Assembly (NCBI GenBank): GCA_018260475.1
Contig: JAGLBA010000003.1
Coordinates: forward strand, 111,309-175,308
Length of the DNA stretch: 64,000 bases
Reading direction: 5' to 3'
From: Chryseobacterium sp.
Lineage (GTDB): Bacteria > Bacteroidota > Bacteroidia > Flavobacteriales > Weeksellaceae
Below are positions 34,090 through 43,501 of the stretch, piece after piece. A program made the position numbers and the translations under genes. The notes under the pieces were generated by a model. It was not told where the DNA came from. It searched no databases and saw only the letters and a program-made list of their open reading frames with translations. Position 1 is the stretch's first letter. Each line of letters begins with the position of its first letter.

Positions 34090-35790
34090 TCAAAATGGTT
34101 GTTTCAAAATCAAATCCATTCCCATACCGGCCTTTAGTTGGTCATTTATCGTTACGGGTAGTCTGCCGGATATTTTTGTTTTGCCAAGAATAGCTTTTGC
34201 AGTTGCAGACATGCTATCATCATTATTTTCATAAGAGACCAATACAGTGGATATTTTGGAAATATCTACATCTTTTAAGGCATAAGGCGAACCGAAAACA
34301 TTCAAAATTACATTTTGATTTTTGCTAAGTTCTGCCAATATTTTTTTGGATGCATCTGAAATTTTATATGGCTTATAAGCAGTCGAATTGTCTTTATGAA
34401 AACCAACAATCACTTTGGAATTGGCTGGAATTGTAGAAATTTCTTCCGCTTTTTTTAAAATGGCAGTCGCGCCGGTATTCATTATTTGATGGAATGTGTC
34501 GTATGGCGCTTCTTCCAGCGGTATAAAATAAATTGTCTCCTTACAATTTATTGGAAGAAGTTTTTTGTCATTTTTAATGAGGGTAATGGCATTTTCATAT
34601 ACTTTTTGAGCCAATTTAGCATGGCTTGCAGTTTTCAGGTCGCTGTTGATGTTGGCCGAAACTTGCGGATTATAGGAGTTTAGCCCTAAATAATATTTTG
34701 TGAGCAAAATTTTCTTCACGCTTTCTTCAACTCGGTTTTGCGAGATTTCACCTTTGTCGATCGCTTGTTGGATCAGTCTTTTCCCTTCCTTCACGCCATC
34801 TGAAAAGAGCATGATGTCATTTCCAGCTTTGAAGGCAAGCGCATCCAGTTCCCCGGGTTTATATCGTTTTGATACGGCACCCATGTTGAGGGCATCTGTG
34901 ATGATGAGGCCTTTGTAACCAAGTTTGTTTTTCAAGAGATCTGTCACGATGCTCTTGGAAACTGAAGCTGGGATTCCCGGCGTTTTTTCTAAAGCCGGCA
35001 CATAGAGGTGCGCCACCATCACGCCGCCGATGCCTTTATTTGCCATCATTCGGAAAGGAGCAAGTTCCACACTATTTAGACGGTTCATATCGTGATTCAC
35101 CACGGGCAAGTCCAAGTGGGAGTCTGTCGCCGTATCGCCGTGGCCGGGAAAATGTTTGATAGCAGCGAGGATGTTGTTGTTTTGAAGACCTTCTGCATAG
35201 GCCTGAGCCGACTTTACCACATTATCCACTTCAGATCCGAAACTTCTATTCCCGATGATCGGGTTCGCGGGATTCGTATTCACATCGACCACGGGTGCGA
35301 AATCCCAGTTGATTCCCATTCTTTTCGCATCTTCGGCGATTTTTGATGAGAGCTCGGTTATGATTGTTTTATCCTGAACTGCCCCTAAAGTAATCGCCCA
35401 GGGCAGTTTGTGTGCCATGGTAATTCTTTGGTAGAGTCCCCATTCTGCATCCATTCCAATCAGCATTGGCACTTTGGATTTCGATTGAAATTCATTTACA
35501 AGGTCTATTTCCCGCGCAGCATCGTCCTGCATAAGGATCAAACCGCCAAGTTTTTCGTTGGTAACGAGGTTTCTTACATTAGAAATATAATCTTCGCCTT
35601 TATTGGTATAAAGCGCTACGATGAATAGCTGCCCCAGTTTTTCGTCTTGAGAGAGAGAGGCATAGGTTTTATCTACCCAAATTTTGGCGGCGTGTATTTC
35701 TTGATTGGAAATGTTTTTAGGCTGGTATTGTGCATTCAAAGGAGCGAGCCCCGAAAACGCCATCATTGCGGTAATAATCAGTTTTTTCAT
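34090..35790 (-). CDS. Glycoside hydrolase family 3, NagZ-like beta-N-acetylhexosaminidase
   Basis: A 566-residue exported enzyme: signal peptide about 1-20 (ending APLNA-Q), then a GH3 domain with the NagZ signature KHFPGHGDTATDSHLDLP (His/Asp dyad) and nucleophile Asp in IITDALNMGAV, followed by a C-terminal GH3_C-like domain (from about residue 390). It would cleave terminal GlcNAc from peptidoglycan fragments in the periplasm. Some relatives are fused to a serine hydrolase; this one is not. First gene of a transcript with bshA downstream. Confidence 0.88.
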   Translation of the reverse strand: MKKLIITAMMAFSGLAPLNAQYQPKNISNQEIHAAKIWVDKTYASLSQDEKLGQLFIVALYTNKGEDYISNVRNLVTNEKLGGLILMQDDAAREIDLVNEFQSKSKVPMLIGMDAEWGLYQRITMAHKLPWAITLGAVQDKTIITELSSKIAEDAKRMGINWDFAPVVDVNTNPANPIIGNRSFGSEVDNVVKSAQAYAEGLQNNNILAAIKHFPGHGDTATDSHLDLPVVNHDMNRLNSVELAPFRMMANKGIGGVMVAHLYVPALEKTPGIPASVSKSIVTDLLKNKLGYKGLIITDALNMGAVSKRYKPGELDALAFKAGNDIMLFSDGVKEGKRLIQQAIDKGEISQNRVEESVKKILLTKYYLGLNSYNPQVSANINSDLKTASHAKLAQKVYENAITLIKNDKKLLPINCKETIYFIPLEEAPYDTFHQIMNTGATAILKKAEEISTIPANSKVIVGFHKDNSTAYKPYKISDASKKILAELSKNQNVILNVFGSPYALKDVDISKISTVLVSYENNDDSMSATAKAILGKTKISGRLPVTINDQLKAGMGMDLILKQPF

Positions 35791-35812
35791 TAATAAAATA
35801 ATTGAACTGAAA

Positions 35813-35820
35813 CAAAAATA
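35813..35820 (-). promoter_or_regulatory. -7 box TATTTTTG of the GH3-bshA transcript
   Basis: Exact TAnnTTTG match on the - strand, 22 bases before the GH3 start codon; a TTG stands 22 bases further upstream. Confidence 0.6.
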
Positions 35821-35907
35821 CGATTTTAATAACGCATTGAAACAATAAGTTTTATTAAATTGGTATATCTTTTGGTTAATTAGAGTTACAAATAAATTAT
35901 TAAAAAG

Positions 35908-36438
35908 ATGAAAAAATATTTTTTGCTATCGGCAATTTCAATGTTGTCTTTAGGAGCGCTTACCAGTTGCGAAAGAACTACCGACACAGTACAGGCTGTA
36001 GATAACGATACCTATTCCGTGGTATATGACATTAGGGAAAGTTTCAAGAAAGATCCTGCGGATGATATTTACAAAATCAAAAAAACTTTTGTAAAGGCAA
36101 TTCCAAGTTCAGATGTCATTTTGGTTTACAGAAAAAGTGCAACAGACGCGGGAAATACTGTTTGGCAACAAATTCCAAGAACACTCTATCTTCGTGAAAC
36201 ACCAAATGATATGCGTGAGTTAGACTATGATTTTGATTTTACGAAATATGATGTACACCTCAAAGCTGGTGGAAACTACGAAATTTCTACTACGCCTGCT
36301 TATTTGACTGATCAAACTTTTAGAATTGTTTTCGTTCCGGCTTCCGCTGGTAAATCTGCTGCTAAAATAGATTATTCCAACTATGATGAAGTGGTGAAAT
36401 ATTACAACATCAATGATAAAGCAGTGACAAAACTTTGA
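35908..36438 (+). CDS. Putative lipoprotein of unknown function
   Basis: A 176-residue protein with a lipoprotein signal (MKKYFLLSAISMLSLGALTSC, lipobox Cys at 21). The mature part shows beta-strand-like segments and ends in VKYYNINDKAVTKL. No family recognised. It is alone between divergent GH3 and convergent ribA genes; a terminator follows. Confidence 0.75.
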   Translation: MKKYFLLSAISMLSLGALTSCERTTDTVQAVDNDTYSVVYDIRESFKKDPADDIYKIKKTFVKAIPSSDVILVYRKSATDAGNTVWQQIPRTLYLRETPNDMRELDYDFDFTKYDVHLKAGGNYEISTTPAYLTDQTFRIVFVPASAGKSAAKIDYSNYDEVVKYYNINDKAVTKL

Positions 36439-36453
36439 TACACACATAATGAC

Positions 36454-36490
36454 AAAAATCCCCATCGCAAAACGCTGGGGATTTTTATTT
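36454..36490. terminator. Bidirectional terminator between the lipoprotein and ribA
   Basis: 11-bp stem AAAAATCCCCA / TGGGGATTTTT with an 11-base loop, flanked by A and T runs; genes converge on it. Confidence 0.85.
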
Positions 36491-36500
36491 TAATATAATG

Positions 36501-37088
36501 TTAATCCTTTAATAGATGGCCGAAATATTTCTTTTTTACATTTAGGTAGGATTCACTTTCCGGCGTGGAATCTATTTGTAGTGGAATCCTTTGGTTAAAT
36601 TTAATGTCGCTTTCTTCTACAAATTTAATTTTGTCGGGGTTATTAGTCAGCAAGTTGATTTCACTTATACCGAGCAATTTCAGGATTTCTATTGCAACCT
36701 GAAAATCGCGCCCATCTGCAGGCAGTCCAAGTTGTAGGTTGGCTTGTACAGTATCCGCGCCTTTTTCTTGCAACGCATACGCCTTTAATTTATTGATAAT
36801 TCCGATACTGCGACCCTCTTGTCGAAGGTAGATTATAGCGCCGCCATTCTCCTGCATATATTTCATAGCAAAATCCAGTTGCTGACCGCACTCGCATTTT
36901 TTAGAGTGAAAAACCTCTCCCGTGATGCATTCCGAATGAAAACGAACATTCACGGGTTTAGAAAAATCCGTGTGGTCGGCCACCAAGGCGATATGCGGCA
37001 TCCAGTCGGATTCCTGCTCAGAGAAGGCTATCATTTTAAAAAGCCCAAAGTCGGTCGGAACATTTGCTTCCGCCTGTATTTTTAACAT
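36501..37088 (-). CDS. ribA: GTP cyclohydrolase II
   Basis: A 195-residue cytoplasmic zinc enzyme that converts GTP to the first pyrimidine of riboflavin synthesis. Zinc-binding cysteines are in SECITGEVFHSKKCECG, GTP-binding and catalytic blocks in LRQEGRSIGIINKLKAYALQ and LLTNNPDKI. This is the stand-alone enzyme, not fused to DHBP synthase (RibB). Last gene of a - strand block, 4 bases after the lipoprotein-like gene. Confidence 0.94.
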   Translation of the reverse strand: MLKIQAEANVPTDFGLFKMIAFSEQESDWMPHIALVADHTDFSKPVNVRFHSECITGEVFHSKKCECGQQLDFAMKYMQENGGAIIYLRQEGRSIGIINKLKAYALQEKGADTVQANLQLGLPADGRDFQVAIEILKLLGISEINLLTNNPDKIKFVEESDIKFNQRIPLQIDSTPESESYLNVKKKYFGHLLKD

Positions 37089-37092
37089 GGTA

Positions 37093-37548
37093 CTAATTTT
37101 CGGTTTTTTGGAGGGATTCCAGCTGAGAAATGTTACTTTTAATTCTCACAAGATACCTGTTGATTGTATCATCTTCATCTGGAGATAGGTATTTTCTTAA
37201 CTCCTGAATTTTTTTATAAGAGTTTTCCACTTTTCTCAAAGAGCGCCTGCGCGCTATAAGGTTATAATCCTGCACAGCATACACATAATTCCGAATGGAG
37301 GATTTCAAGGAAGTGATTTCCTTGTTTACAACATCGCTTTTAAAATTCGGAATCGTACTTATTTGCGTAGTCAATTGGGATGCGTAGAATACCGCTTTAT
37401 TTTTGGTCTTAATGTCGGTCGGCATGGCACGAACATCTGAACGGTTACCGATTATGGCATCATAGAGAGGAGAAAGCGAAACTTTTTCTGATGAACAGGA
37501 AGTAGAGACGAGATATAGAATTAAAAAAATTAGGTAGCTTCTGATCAT
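37093..37548 (-). CDS. Putative lipoprotein, alpha-helical
   Basis: A 151-residue protein with a lipoprotein signal (lipobox STSC at about residue 18). The rest is helical and rich in Lys/Arg/Ser (SLRKVENSYKKIQELRKYL). No family recognised. The gene overlaps the DUF4254 gene by 4 bases and stops 4 bases before ribA, so it is translationally coupled in an operon. Confidence 0.72.
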   Translation of the reverse strand: MIRSYLIFLILYLVSTSCSSEKVSLSPLYDAIIGNRSDVRAMPTDIKTKNKAVFYASQLTTQISTIPNFKSDVVNKEITSLKSSIRNYVYAVQDYNLIARRRSLRKVENSYKKIQELRKYLSPDEDDTINRYLVRIKSNISQLESLQKTEN

Positions 37549-38156
37549 TTTTTTGCATTTTGATACAGGATAGGATTAAGACTTTCATCATTGTACATTT
37601 TCATTTGTTTGTACATTTTCATCTTAATATTACCGTTCTCTATATCTTGCAATAATTCGTCTATCGAAACGCAGAGGTCTTTTTTCTGCTCTTGCAATAC
37701 GCTTAGTTTGGCTTGGCACGCTGCCCGATGTTCTTCCGTAGCGGAGGTGCGAATTGCTTCCTGATGCATGTGGTAGACCTTCAAAGCCAATATAGAAAGC
37801 CGATCCACAGCCCACGCTGGCGTCTCGGTATTTATTTTGGCATCAGGTTTTTGGACTGTCGTGAGATATTTTTGGTAAAACCAAAAATCCAAATTTTCTA
37901 CAATGTCAGTTCTTTTTTGGTTGGAGGAATCTATTCTCCGTTTCAGTTTCAGTGCCTCTTCGGGATGGATGTTTTCATCCCGGATGATGTCTTCCAAATG
38001 CCATTGAACGGTATCGATCCAGTTTTTAGAATACAAAATGTGTTCCAAAGTATCCTTTTCGAAGTGTATGGGCATCTCGGCATCTACATCATCATGAATA
38101 TGGTAATCGGTGATAGATTGATTAAAAATCTGCCAAGCATTTTCTGAAAAACACAT
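37545..38156 (-). CDS. DUF4254 family protein
   Basis: A 203-residue helical protein matching DUF4254: an N-terminal WQIFNQSITDYH, a central WAVDRLSILALKVYHM and a Gln/Glu/Asp-rich C-terminal helix. Function unknown. It overlaps the downstream lipoprotein gene by 4 bases and lies 6 bases after tatA. Confidence 0.82.
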   Translation of the reverse strand: MCFSENAWQIFNQSITDYHIHDDVDAEMPIHFEKDTLEHILYSKNWIDTVQWHLEDIIRDENIHPEEALKLKRRIDSSNQKRTDIVENLDFWFYQKYLTTVQKPDAKINTETPAWAVDRLSILALKVYHMHQEAIRTSATEEHRAACQAKLSVLQEQKKDLCVSIDELLQDIENGNIKMKMYKQMKMYNDESLNPILYQNAKK

Positions 38157-38162
38157 GTAGAG

Positions 38163-38378
38163 TTAAGGATTTGGACTAGTACCAGTAGGATTTGTATTTG
38201 AATCTGGGGTTTCAGGTTTTTTATCGTCTTCTTTAACAGCATCTTTAAATTCTTTGATGCCGGATCCCATTCCGCGCATCAATTCAGGGATTTTTTTACC
38301 TCCGAAAAGCAATAGAAGAATCAGAGCAACGATGAGGATATGCTGCCAAGACAGCGATAATATGGTGAAAGTTTCCAT
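38163..38378 (-). CDS. tatA: Twin-arginine translocase TatA/TatE-like subunit
   Basis: A 71-residue protein with one N-terminal membrane helix (about residues 12-28), then the TatA hinge and amphipathic helix [24 protein letters not shown] and a short acidic-Pro/Thr tail. TatA forms the pore for export of folded Tat substrates. No tatC is in the window. A TAACTTTG promoter box precedes it. Confidence 0.9.
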   Translation of the reverse strand: METFTILSLSWQHILIVALILLLLFGGKKIPELMRGMGSGIKEFKDAVKEDDKKPETPDSNTNPTGTSPNP

Positions 38379-38400
38379 TTTGATTATTTGTTTAATGCTA

Positions 38401-38408
38401 CAAAGTTA
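38401..38408 (-). promoter_or_regulatory. -7 box TAACTTTG of the tatA operon
   Basis: Exact TAnnTTTG match on the - strand, 22 bases upstream of the tatA start codon. Confidence 0.55.
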
Positions 38409-38416
38409 TAAAAATT

Positions 38417-40006
38417 TTAATAAGATACCCAGCCCATCGGATCCACCGGCGAAGTTCCATTCCATATTTGGAAATCAAGCGTATGGGTGCCATCAAAATC
38501 TGTGCCCACTACGCCCACCGGTGTGCCGGCAGACACCTGCTGATTTGGTGATACTGAAGAACTTGATAGGTTAGAATATATGGTGAAATAATCCCCATGA
38601 CGTATGATAACTGTTTTGCCACCGCCATCTACAAATACCTTGGAAACCACGCCCGGGAATACACATTTTGCTGCTGTACCGGCAGAGACGGCAATTTTTA
38701 TACCGTTGTTTTCCTCATAAATATTTTTGAAAACAGGGTGTGGCTGTCTCCCGAATCGGTGCGTGATTTGTCCGCCTGCTACTGGAAAACCTATGCGGCC
38801 TCTGCTTTGTGAGAAATTACTGCCCGTTGCCGCGCCTACGCCATAGGCCGTCATCGTTTTGGCTTCTACTGCTTTTTTGGCGTCGTCATTTTTTTTATTG
38901 ATAGCCGCTGCGGCATCTGTCGCCACTACTGCTCTTTCGGCTGCTGCTTTGGCTTTTGCTGCTGCCTCGGCGGCATCTTTTGCTGCTGCTATACGGCGAG
39001 CTTCGGCGCGTTCGGCTTCTGCGGCACGGCGACTGTCCTCCATTCTTTTGGCATTGGCTTCTGCGGCAAGTCGTGTTTTGTCGGCTTCTTCTGCCGCGCG
39101 TTTAGCAGCGATTTCTTTTAGTTTTCGCGCTTCCTCGTCTGCCTTTCTCTTGGCTTCGGCTGCAGCAGCAATTCGAGCACGGTTTTCGGCTTCTATACGC
39201 GCTTTTTCTTTTTCGGCTGCGATTCTTGCCAATCTTTCTTTTTCCAATCGTGCTGCACGCTCGGCTGCCTCTTTGGCTTTTGCAAGTCGTATTTCTTCTG
39301 CAATGATGGAGCGTATTTTACCCTCTAAAACTTTAGATTCTGCCTGTTTTTGTTGAAGTTCTGCCGCAAGTTTTGTCTCGTTTCGTTTAAATTCTGCGAG
39401 TAGGGCTTCTTTCTGCTTTCTTTCTGCCTCTATGACGTTTAGGTCGCGCTGCTGAGTGAGAAGAATTATTTGTTTTGCTCTGGCAGATTTTTGTTGTTCG
39501 CCAACATTCTTCTGGATTTTTTGAGCAACGCCCATGATTTCTGCGGCCTTTTTATCCTGATAATCCGAATAATTTTTTAAATATTGTACTCTTCTCAACG
39601 CTTCACCCAAATTTCTGGATGAAAGGATGAAGGTCACTTTGTTCTGTACGCCTTTATTTGTATAAGCTTTTACCAAGACACTGGCGTAGTTTTTTCTGAG
39701 AACGGCGAGTTCTTTTTTCTGCCGGTTGATTTCGAGTTGTTTTAGATAAATGTCATCATCTAGCAACTTCTTTTCTTTTTGAGTATTGTTGTAAAGTTTT
39801 TCGCGAAGTCCTATTTTTTTATTGACATCGTTAAGATAGGCTACGGATAATTTGGCTTCGTTTTGGGTCTTTGCCAAATTGGAATTGATTGCGGCAATTT
39901 GTTTTTTCAGTTCGTTGTTTTGCTTTTGCAACTGCTCTTTTTTTTGTCCAAATGCCACTGTTGAGAGCATTATTACGGTGAGCAAACAAACTTTTTTTAT
40001 AATCAT
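38417..40006 (-). CDS. EnvC-like murein hydrolase activator (degenerate M23 domain)
   Basis: A 529-residue exported protein: signal peptide (about 1-20, ending VAFG-Q), a long coiled coil (about 21-240), an Ala/Glu/Lys-rich low-complexity segment (about 240-370) and a C-terminal LytM domain. The metal-binding motifs are degenerate: NNGIKIAVS replaces H-x-G-x-D and TLDFQIW replaces H-x-H-F, as in EnvC proteins that activate amidases instead of cutting peptidoglycan themselves. It probably acts in daughter-cell separation. It overlaps the upstream DUF4292 gene by 4 bases. Confidence 0.87.
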   Translation of the reverse strand: MIIKKVCLLTVIMLSTVAFGQKKEQLQKQNNELKKQIAAINSNLAKTQNEAKLSVAYLNDVNKKIGLREKLYNNTQKEKKLLDDDIYLKQLEINRQKKELAVLRKNYASVLVKAYTNKGVQNKVTFILSSRNLGEALRRVQYLKNYSDYQDKKAAEIMGVAQKIQKNVGEQQKSARAKQIILLTQQRDLNVIEAERKQKEALLAEFKRNETKLAAELQQKQAESKVLEGKIRSIIAEEIRLAKAKEAAERAARLEKERLARIAAEKEKARIEAENRARIAAAAEAKRKADEEARKLKEIAAKRAAEEADKTRLAAEANAKRMEDSRRAAEAERAEARRIAAAKDAAEAAAKAKAAAERAVVATDAAAAINKKNDDAKKAVEAKTMTAYGVGAATGSNFSQSRGRIGFPVAGGQITHRFGRQPHPVFKNIYEENNGIKIAVSAGTAAKCVFPGVVSKVFVDGGGKTVIIRHGDYFTIYSNLSSSSVSPNQQVSAGTPVGVVGTDFDGTHTLDFQIWNGTSPVDPMGWVSY

Positions 40007-40824
40007 CTAATCTCTTTTTTGGTGTAATTTTCTGGAACAGAGTATGGTGTTTCCATTTTATCAAAGCCAAATTTCGTATTTTCGATTAAAATCTGTCCGC
40101 TTTTCTTACCCTTTATGATTATTTTAACATTTCGAGGAAAACGGTGGCCATTCATTTCCGACCAATTGCTGTACAATACTTCTAAATTATCCGTTGAGTT
40201 CTTATCCTTCAAAAACACGCTGCTAAGGTCGAAATCAGGGGTATATTGTAATTTTACGGCATATTCGGCATCCTTTCCGTCGGCGGTCACTTTTTGGGTT
40301 TTTGTAGAATTGAGTTGGTAACCTTGTGCGTTTTTAGTTAAAACAAAATCGTTATCATTTACTGGTACGAAGGTTTTGCCCAAAAGTAAATTTTGAAAGG
40401 AGTTGTAGTGTAAAAAATTGACATTCAATAGTTTATTTAGATATGCAAAATCAGATTCTATATAGTTTCGTCCGAGTTTTTCGTACCCTTTCATGCCATT
40501 CGGAGTGGCGATTCCGCGCGCAACATTTATGAAAGCTGCCGAAAGATTCATCCAAACTTTTTGTCCGTTTTCAATATAGAATGTAGCGTCTGCTGTTGGG
40601 ACATACGCACCCATATCAAAATTGATCCGGCTATTTATTTTGACTTGACTAAAAGTTGCCGGTTTATTTATGGCAGAGTAGAAAGCGGAATTGGCAACAG
40701 GCGCTTTTACATCTACAGGCTTGATTTCTGTTTTAGGGATGACTTCCGGAGCGGTTGCAACTTTTTTTGCAGTACATGAAGACAAAATTGCAATAATGGA
40801 AGAAAGATATATCGTTTTTTTCAT
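40003..40824 (-). CDS. DUF4292 lipoprotein
   Basis: A 273-residue protein from ATG 40824 (MKKTIYLSSIIAILSSC, lipobox Cys 17); an in-frame ATG at 40872 would add 16 residues before the signal and is rejected. The body matches DUF4292 (KINSRINFDMG, YIENGQKVWMNLSA, LLGKTFVPVNDNDF), an outer-membrane-lipoprotein-like fold resembling LolB. Perhaps lipid or lipoprotein handling, by fold analogy only. It overlaps the EnvC-like gene by 4 bases. Confidence 0.82.
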   Translation of the reverse strand: MKKTIYLSSIIAILSSCTAKKVATAPEVIPKTEIKPVDVKAPVANSAFYSAINKPATFSQVKINSRINFDMGAYVPTADATFYIENGQKVWMNLSAAFINVARGIATPNGMKGYEKLGRNYIESDFAYLNKLLNVNFLHYNSFQNLLLGKTFVPVNDNDFVLTKNAQGYQLNSTKTQKVTADGKDAEYAVKLQYTPDFDLSSVFLKDKNSTDNLEVLYSNWSEMNGHRFPRNVKIIIKGKKSGQILIENTKFGFDKMETPYSVPENYTKKEIR

Positions 40825-40913
40825 TTTAAAATTTTCGGATAAGTTTACAATTTTAAAGCCAAAACCGCACAATTAATTTTGTGCGGCTTCGGGATACTCT
40901 TTTTTAAAACAAC

Positions 40914-41942
40914 TTATTGATTGCCGCCTTTTGAAAGGAAGTCCAAAACGGAGTAGTCGCCAAGTGAGATTTCGCGCGCCACGCCGTAGTACTGCGCTGA
41001 GCTCCCAATCATGGAATTGCTGAGATTTCCGTGGTCTATCACCGTATTTTCTTGGATCAATGAATTGTCGATGTTTGAATTAATGACAATCGTATTTTTT
41101 CCGATAGAAACACCGGGACCTATTTTTGAATTCTTAATCTTCACATTCTCACCTATATAGCATGGCGGGATAATCATGCAGTTTTCTATTTCTGCGCTTG
41201 CCGGGAAGTGGGACATTTCCTCTCTTTCGTACTCCAGTATTTTCCAGTTGGTTTCCACGGTGGCGTTTTTGTTTCCGCAATCCATCCAGTCGTCCACTTT
41301 TCCGAGGGAAAATTTCGCGCCTCTTTGGCGAAGGTTTTCCAAGGCCGTTGTGAGTTGATATTCGCCACTTACCTTGATGTCTTTCGCCATAATATCATTG
41401 ATTTCAGCCATTAAGGTTTCGGCAGATTTAAAATAATAAATCCCAATGATTGCTAAATCTGAAACGAAAGTTTTTGGTTTCTCAACAAAATCGATGATGA
41501 AGCCGTAATCGTCCAATTTTACCACACCAAAAGCCGAAGGGTCTTCAACTTTCTTCACCCAAATCACACCGTCTGAGTTTTTATCTAAAACAAAATCTGC
41601 ACGGAAAAGTGTATCAGCAAATGCCACCACCACATCGCCCTGCATGGATTGCTCTGCACATTTGATGGCGTGCGCCGTGCCAAGTGGTTCATCCTGGATA
41701 TAAACTGTTCCTTTTGCGCCGAGACTATGTGCGATTTTCATCAAAGATTCCTCAACTTCTGGTCCGAAATCCCCGATAATGAAGGCAATCTCATCAATTG
41801 TTTCACCGGCAACTTTGGCAATATCTTCTACAAGTCGCTGTACGATTGGTTTTCCTGCAATAGGGATGAGTGGTTTTGGAACCGTTAAGGTATGTGGTCT
41901 TAGTCTGGAGCCGCGGCCCGCCATTGGAACTATTACTTTCAT
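40914..41942 (-). CDS. Sugar-phosphate nucleotidyltransferase with hexapeptide repeats
   Basis: A 342-residue protein with an N-terminal NTP-transferase domain (KVIVPMAGRGSRLRPHTLTVPKP, the GxGxRxxPxT...PKP motif; DTLFRADF; FVEKPK) and a C-terminal left-handed beta-helix (from about residue 255, e.g. NCMIIPPCYIGENVKIKN). This is the layout of glucose-1-phosphate or mannose-1-phosphate nucleotidyltransferases that make NDP-sugars for polysaccharide or dTDP-sugars. The flippase gene lies upstream, which fits glycan synthesis. Confidence 0.9.
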   Translation of the reverse strand: MKVIVPMAGRGSRLRPHTLTVPKPLIPIAGKPIVQRLVEDIAKVAGETIDEIAFIIGDFGPEVEESLMKIAHSLGAKGTVYIQDEPLGTAHAIKCAEQSMQGDVVVAFADTLFRADFVLDKNSDGVIWVKKVEDPSAFGVVKLDDYGFIIDFVEKPKTFVSDLAIIGIYYFKSAETLMAEINDIMAKDIKVSGEYQLTTALENLRQRGAKFSLGKVDDWMDCGNKNATVETNWKILEYEREEMSHFPASAEIENCMIIPPCYIGENVKIKNSKIGPGVSIGKNTIVINSNIDNSLIQENTVIDHGNLSNSMIGSSAQYYGVAREISLGDYSVLDFLSKGGNQ

Positions 41943-41973
41943 AATTGGTGTTTATTTAATATTTTTAAATGGA

Positions 41974-41981
41974 CAAATTTA
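41974..41981 (-). promoter_or_regulatory. -7 box TAAATTTG of the nucleotidyltransferase gene
   Basis: Exact TAnnTTTG match on the - strand, 31 bases before the start codon. Confidence 0.5.
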
Positions 41982-42017
41982 CCGAAATCGGCTTGATTTT
42001 AAACCAAACTTTCTCAG

Positions 42018-43469
42018 TTATCCTTTTATTATTTTGTTTACGATGGCTTTTTCTTTATAAATGACGAGAAGTCCGAAGATGAGAAGTAAAATGTTACCGA
42101 CAATATAATTTAGTCTAAAGTAGAAAAATGAAATCATAGAGAACAGAATCGCCACTGATAAATATATCAAAACTTTTCCTGTATTGTAAGGAATTGGATA
42201 AGATTTTCGCCCCCAGAGATAGGAAACCACCATCATGGTTGTGAAGGTGGCCAGCGCACCAAAGGCACTCGCCCAATAACCGTATTTTGGAATGAAAAAA
42301 TAATTGATTCCTATCGTGATCGCCGCACCGATGAGGGAGATATACAGCCCGACACGCGTCTGGTCAGAAAGTTTATACCAAATAGAAAGATTAAGGTAAA
42401 TCCCCAAAAACAAAGCACCCAGCATTACCACCGGTATAATTCCGATACCCTCAAAATAGGACGGGTCCCCAAGATATTTTTCTGAAATCCATTGCAGATT
42501 TACCATTAAAAAAAGGTAGATAAAGCAGTTGGCAATCACGAAGATATCCATGAGTACCGCATAAGTTTTGTGGTTGTCTTTATCTTTAAAACTTGAGAAA
42601 AAGTAAGGCTCTATTCCCAACTGATACGCCTGCCGAAAAACGGTAATAAAGGTGGCGACCTTGTATACCGCACCGTACACCCCGATTTGGTGCCGCGCCT
42701 CGCTCTCCGGCAACAGGTATTTCAGGAACTGCCTATCCAAGGTTTGGTTCACAATACCCGCCAAACCGGCTACCATCACTGGCCAGGAATAATTCATAAT
42801 CCGTTTCCAAAGCGCGAAATCGAATTTCTTTAAACTAAAATTCACAAATTCTTTCCCTACCAGCGCCAAAGTGATGATACTCTGTACCAAATTCGCGATG
42901 AACACATAGCCCACGCCGATTTCCGGGTCGTATTTTAACCCTAAAATTCCATCTGGATATTTAGGTAAAATATTGATGAAAAAGACAATCAAAAGATAAT
43001 AAACCACGGATCCCACCACTTTGGATGCCATGTAAAGCATCGGCCTGCCCTCGAGCCGCAACACGGCAGACGGAATAGTAGAAAAAGCATCTATAGTAAG
43101 GATAAACAGGAACAGCACCAAGTAATTCACCTGATCCGGCGTCTCAAAAACGGCCGCTAATTCGTGACGGAACACATACCCTAATATAAGATAGATGAAC
43201 CCTGAGACAAGGATGCTCACAGAGGTGGTGGAGACCAAAGTTTTTTTGTCGATTTCCTTTTCCTGCGCGAAGCGGAAAAAAGAGGTCTCCATACCGTGGG
43301 TAAGAAGCACGGTGATGACCCCCGCAATAGAATACCAATCCACAAACGGCGACGATGCCGAAGGTCCAAAAGCGCGCGTAACGATAGGCGCCACAAGAAA
43401 AGGAAAAATCCTGACCAAGACGGAACTCAGCCCGTACACAGCCGCCTGGCCCAATAATTTTTTGTACAC
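42018..43469 (-). CDS. Oligosaccharide flippase family protein (Wzx/PST type)
   Basis: A 484-residue polytopic membrane protein with about 12-14 helices; typical sequences are GQAAVYGLSSVLVRIFPFLVAPIVTR at the start and YWASAFGALATFTTMMVVSYL. It would move lipid-linked glycan repeats across the inner membrane. The start is GTG 43469 (V-Y-K-K): an ATG at 43529 gives 20 extra residues but lies upstream of the -7 box TATCTTTG (43486-43493), so it cannot be the start of that mRNA. The promoter box therefore decides the start. Confidence 0.88.
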   Translation of the reverse strand: MYKKLLGQAAVYGLSSVLVRIFPFLVAPIVTRAFGPSASSPFVDWYSIAGVITVLLTHGMETSFFRFAQEKEIDKKTLVSTTSVSILVSGFIYLILGYVFRHELAAVFETPDQVNYLVLFLFILTIDAFSTIPSAVLRLEGRPMLYMASKVVGSVVYYLLIVFFINILPKYPDGILGLKYDPEIGVGYVFIANLVQSIITLALVGKEFVNFSLKKFDFALWKRIMNYSWPVMVAGLAGIVNQTLDRQFLKYLLPESEARHQIGVYGAVYKVATFITVFRQAYQLGIEPYFFSSFKDKDNHKTYAVLMDIFVIANCFIYLFLMVNLQWISEKYLGDPSYFEGIGIIPVVMLGALFLGIYLNLSIWYKLSDQTRVGLYISLIGAAITIGINYFFIPKYGYWASAFGALATFTTMMVVSYLWGRKSYPIPYNTGKVLIYLSVAILFSMISFFYFRLNYIVGNILLLIFGLLVIYKEKAIVNKIIKG

Positions 43470-43485
43470 AATTCTAAAATTTCGG

Positions 43486-43493
43486 CAAAGATA
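43486..43493 (-). promoter_or_regulatory. -7 box TATCTTTG of the flippase gene
   Basis: Exact -7 match on the - strand, 16 bases before GTG 43469. It excludes the upstream ATG 43529 as a start for this transcript. Confidence 0.65.
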
Positions 43494-43501
43494 AATAATT
43501 A

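Noticed and set aside
38859-39356. 165-codon Ala/Ser-rich ORF on the + strand inside the EnvC-like gene
   Set aside because: Shadow of the Ala/Glu/Lys-rich coding strand; repetitive composition keeps the opposite frame open.
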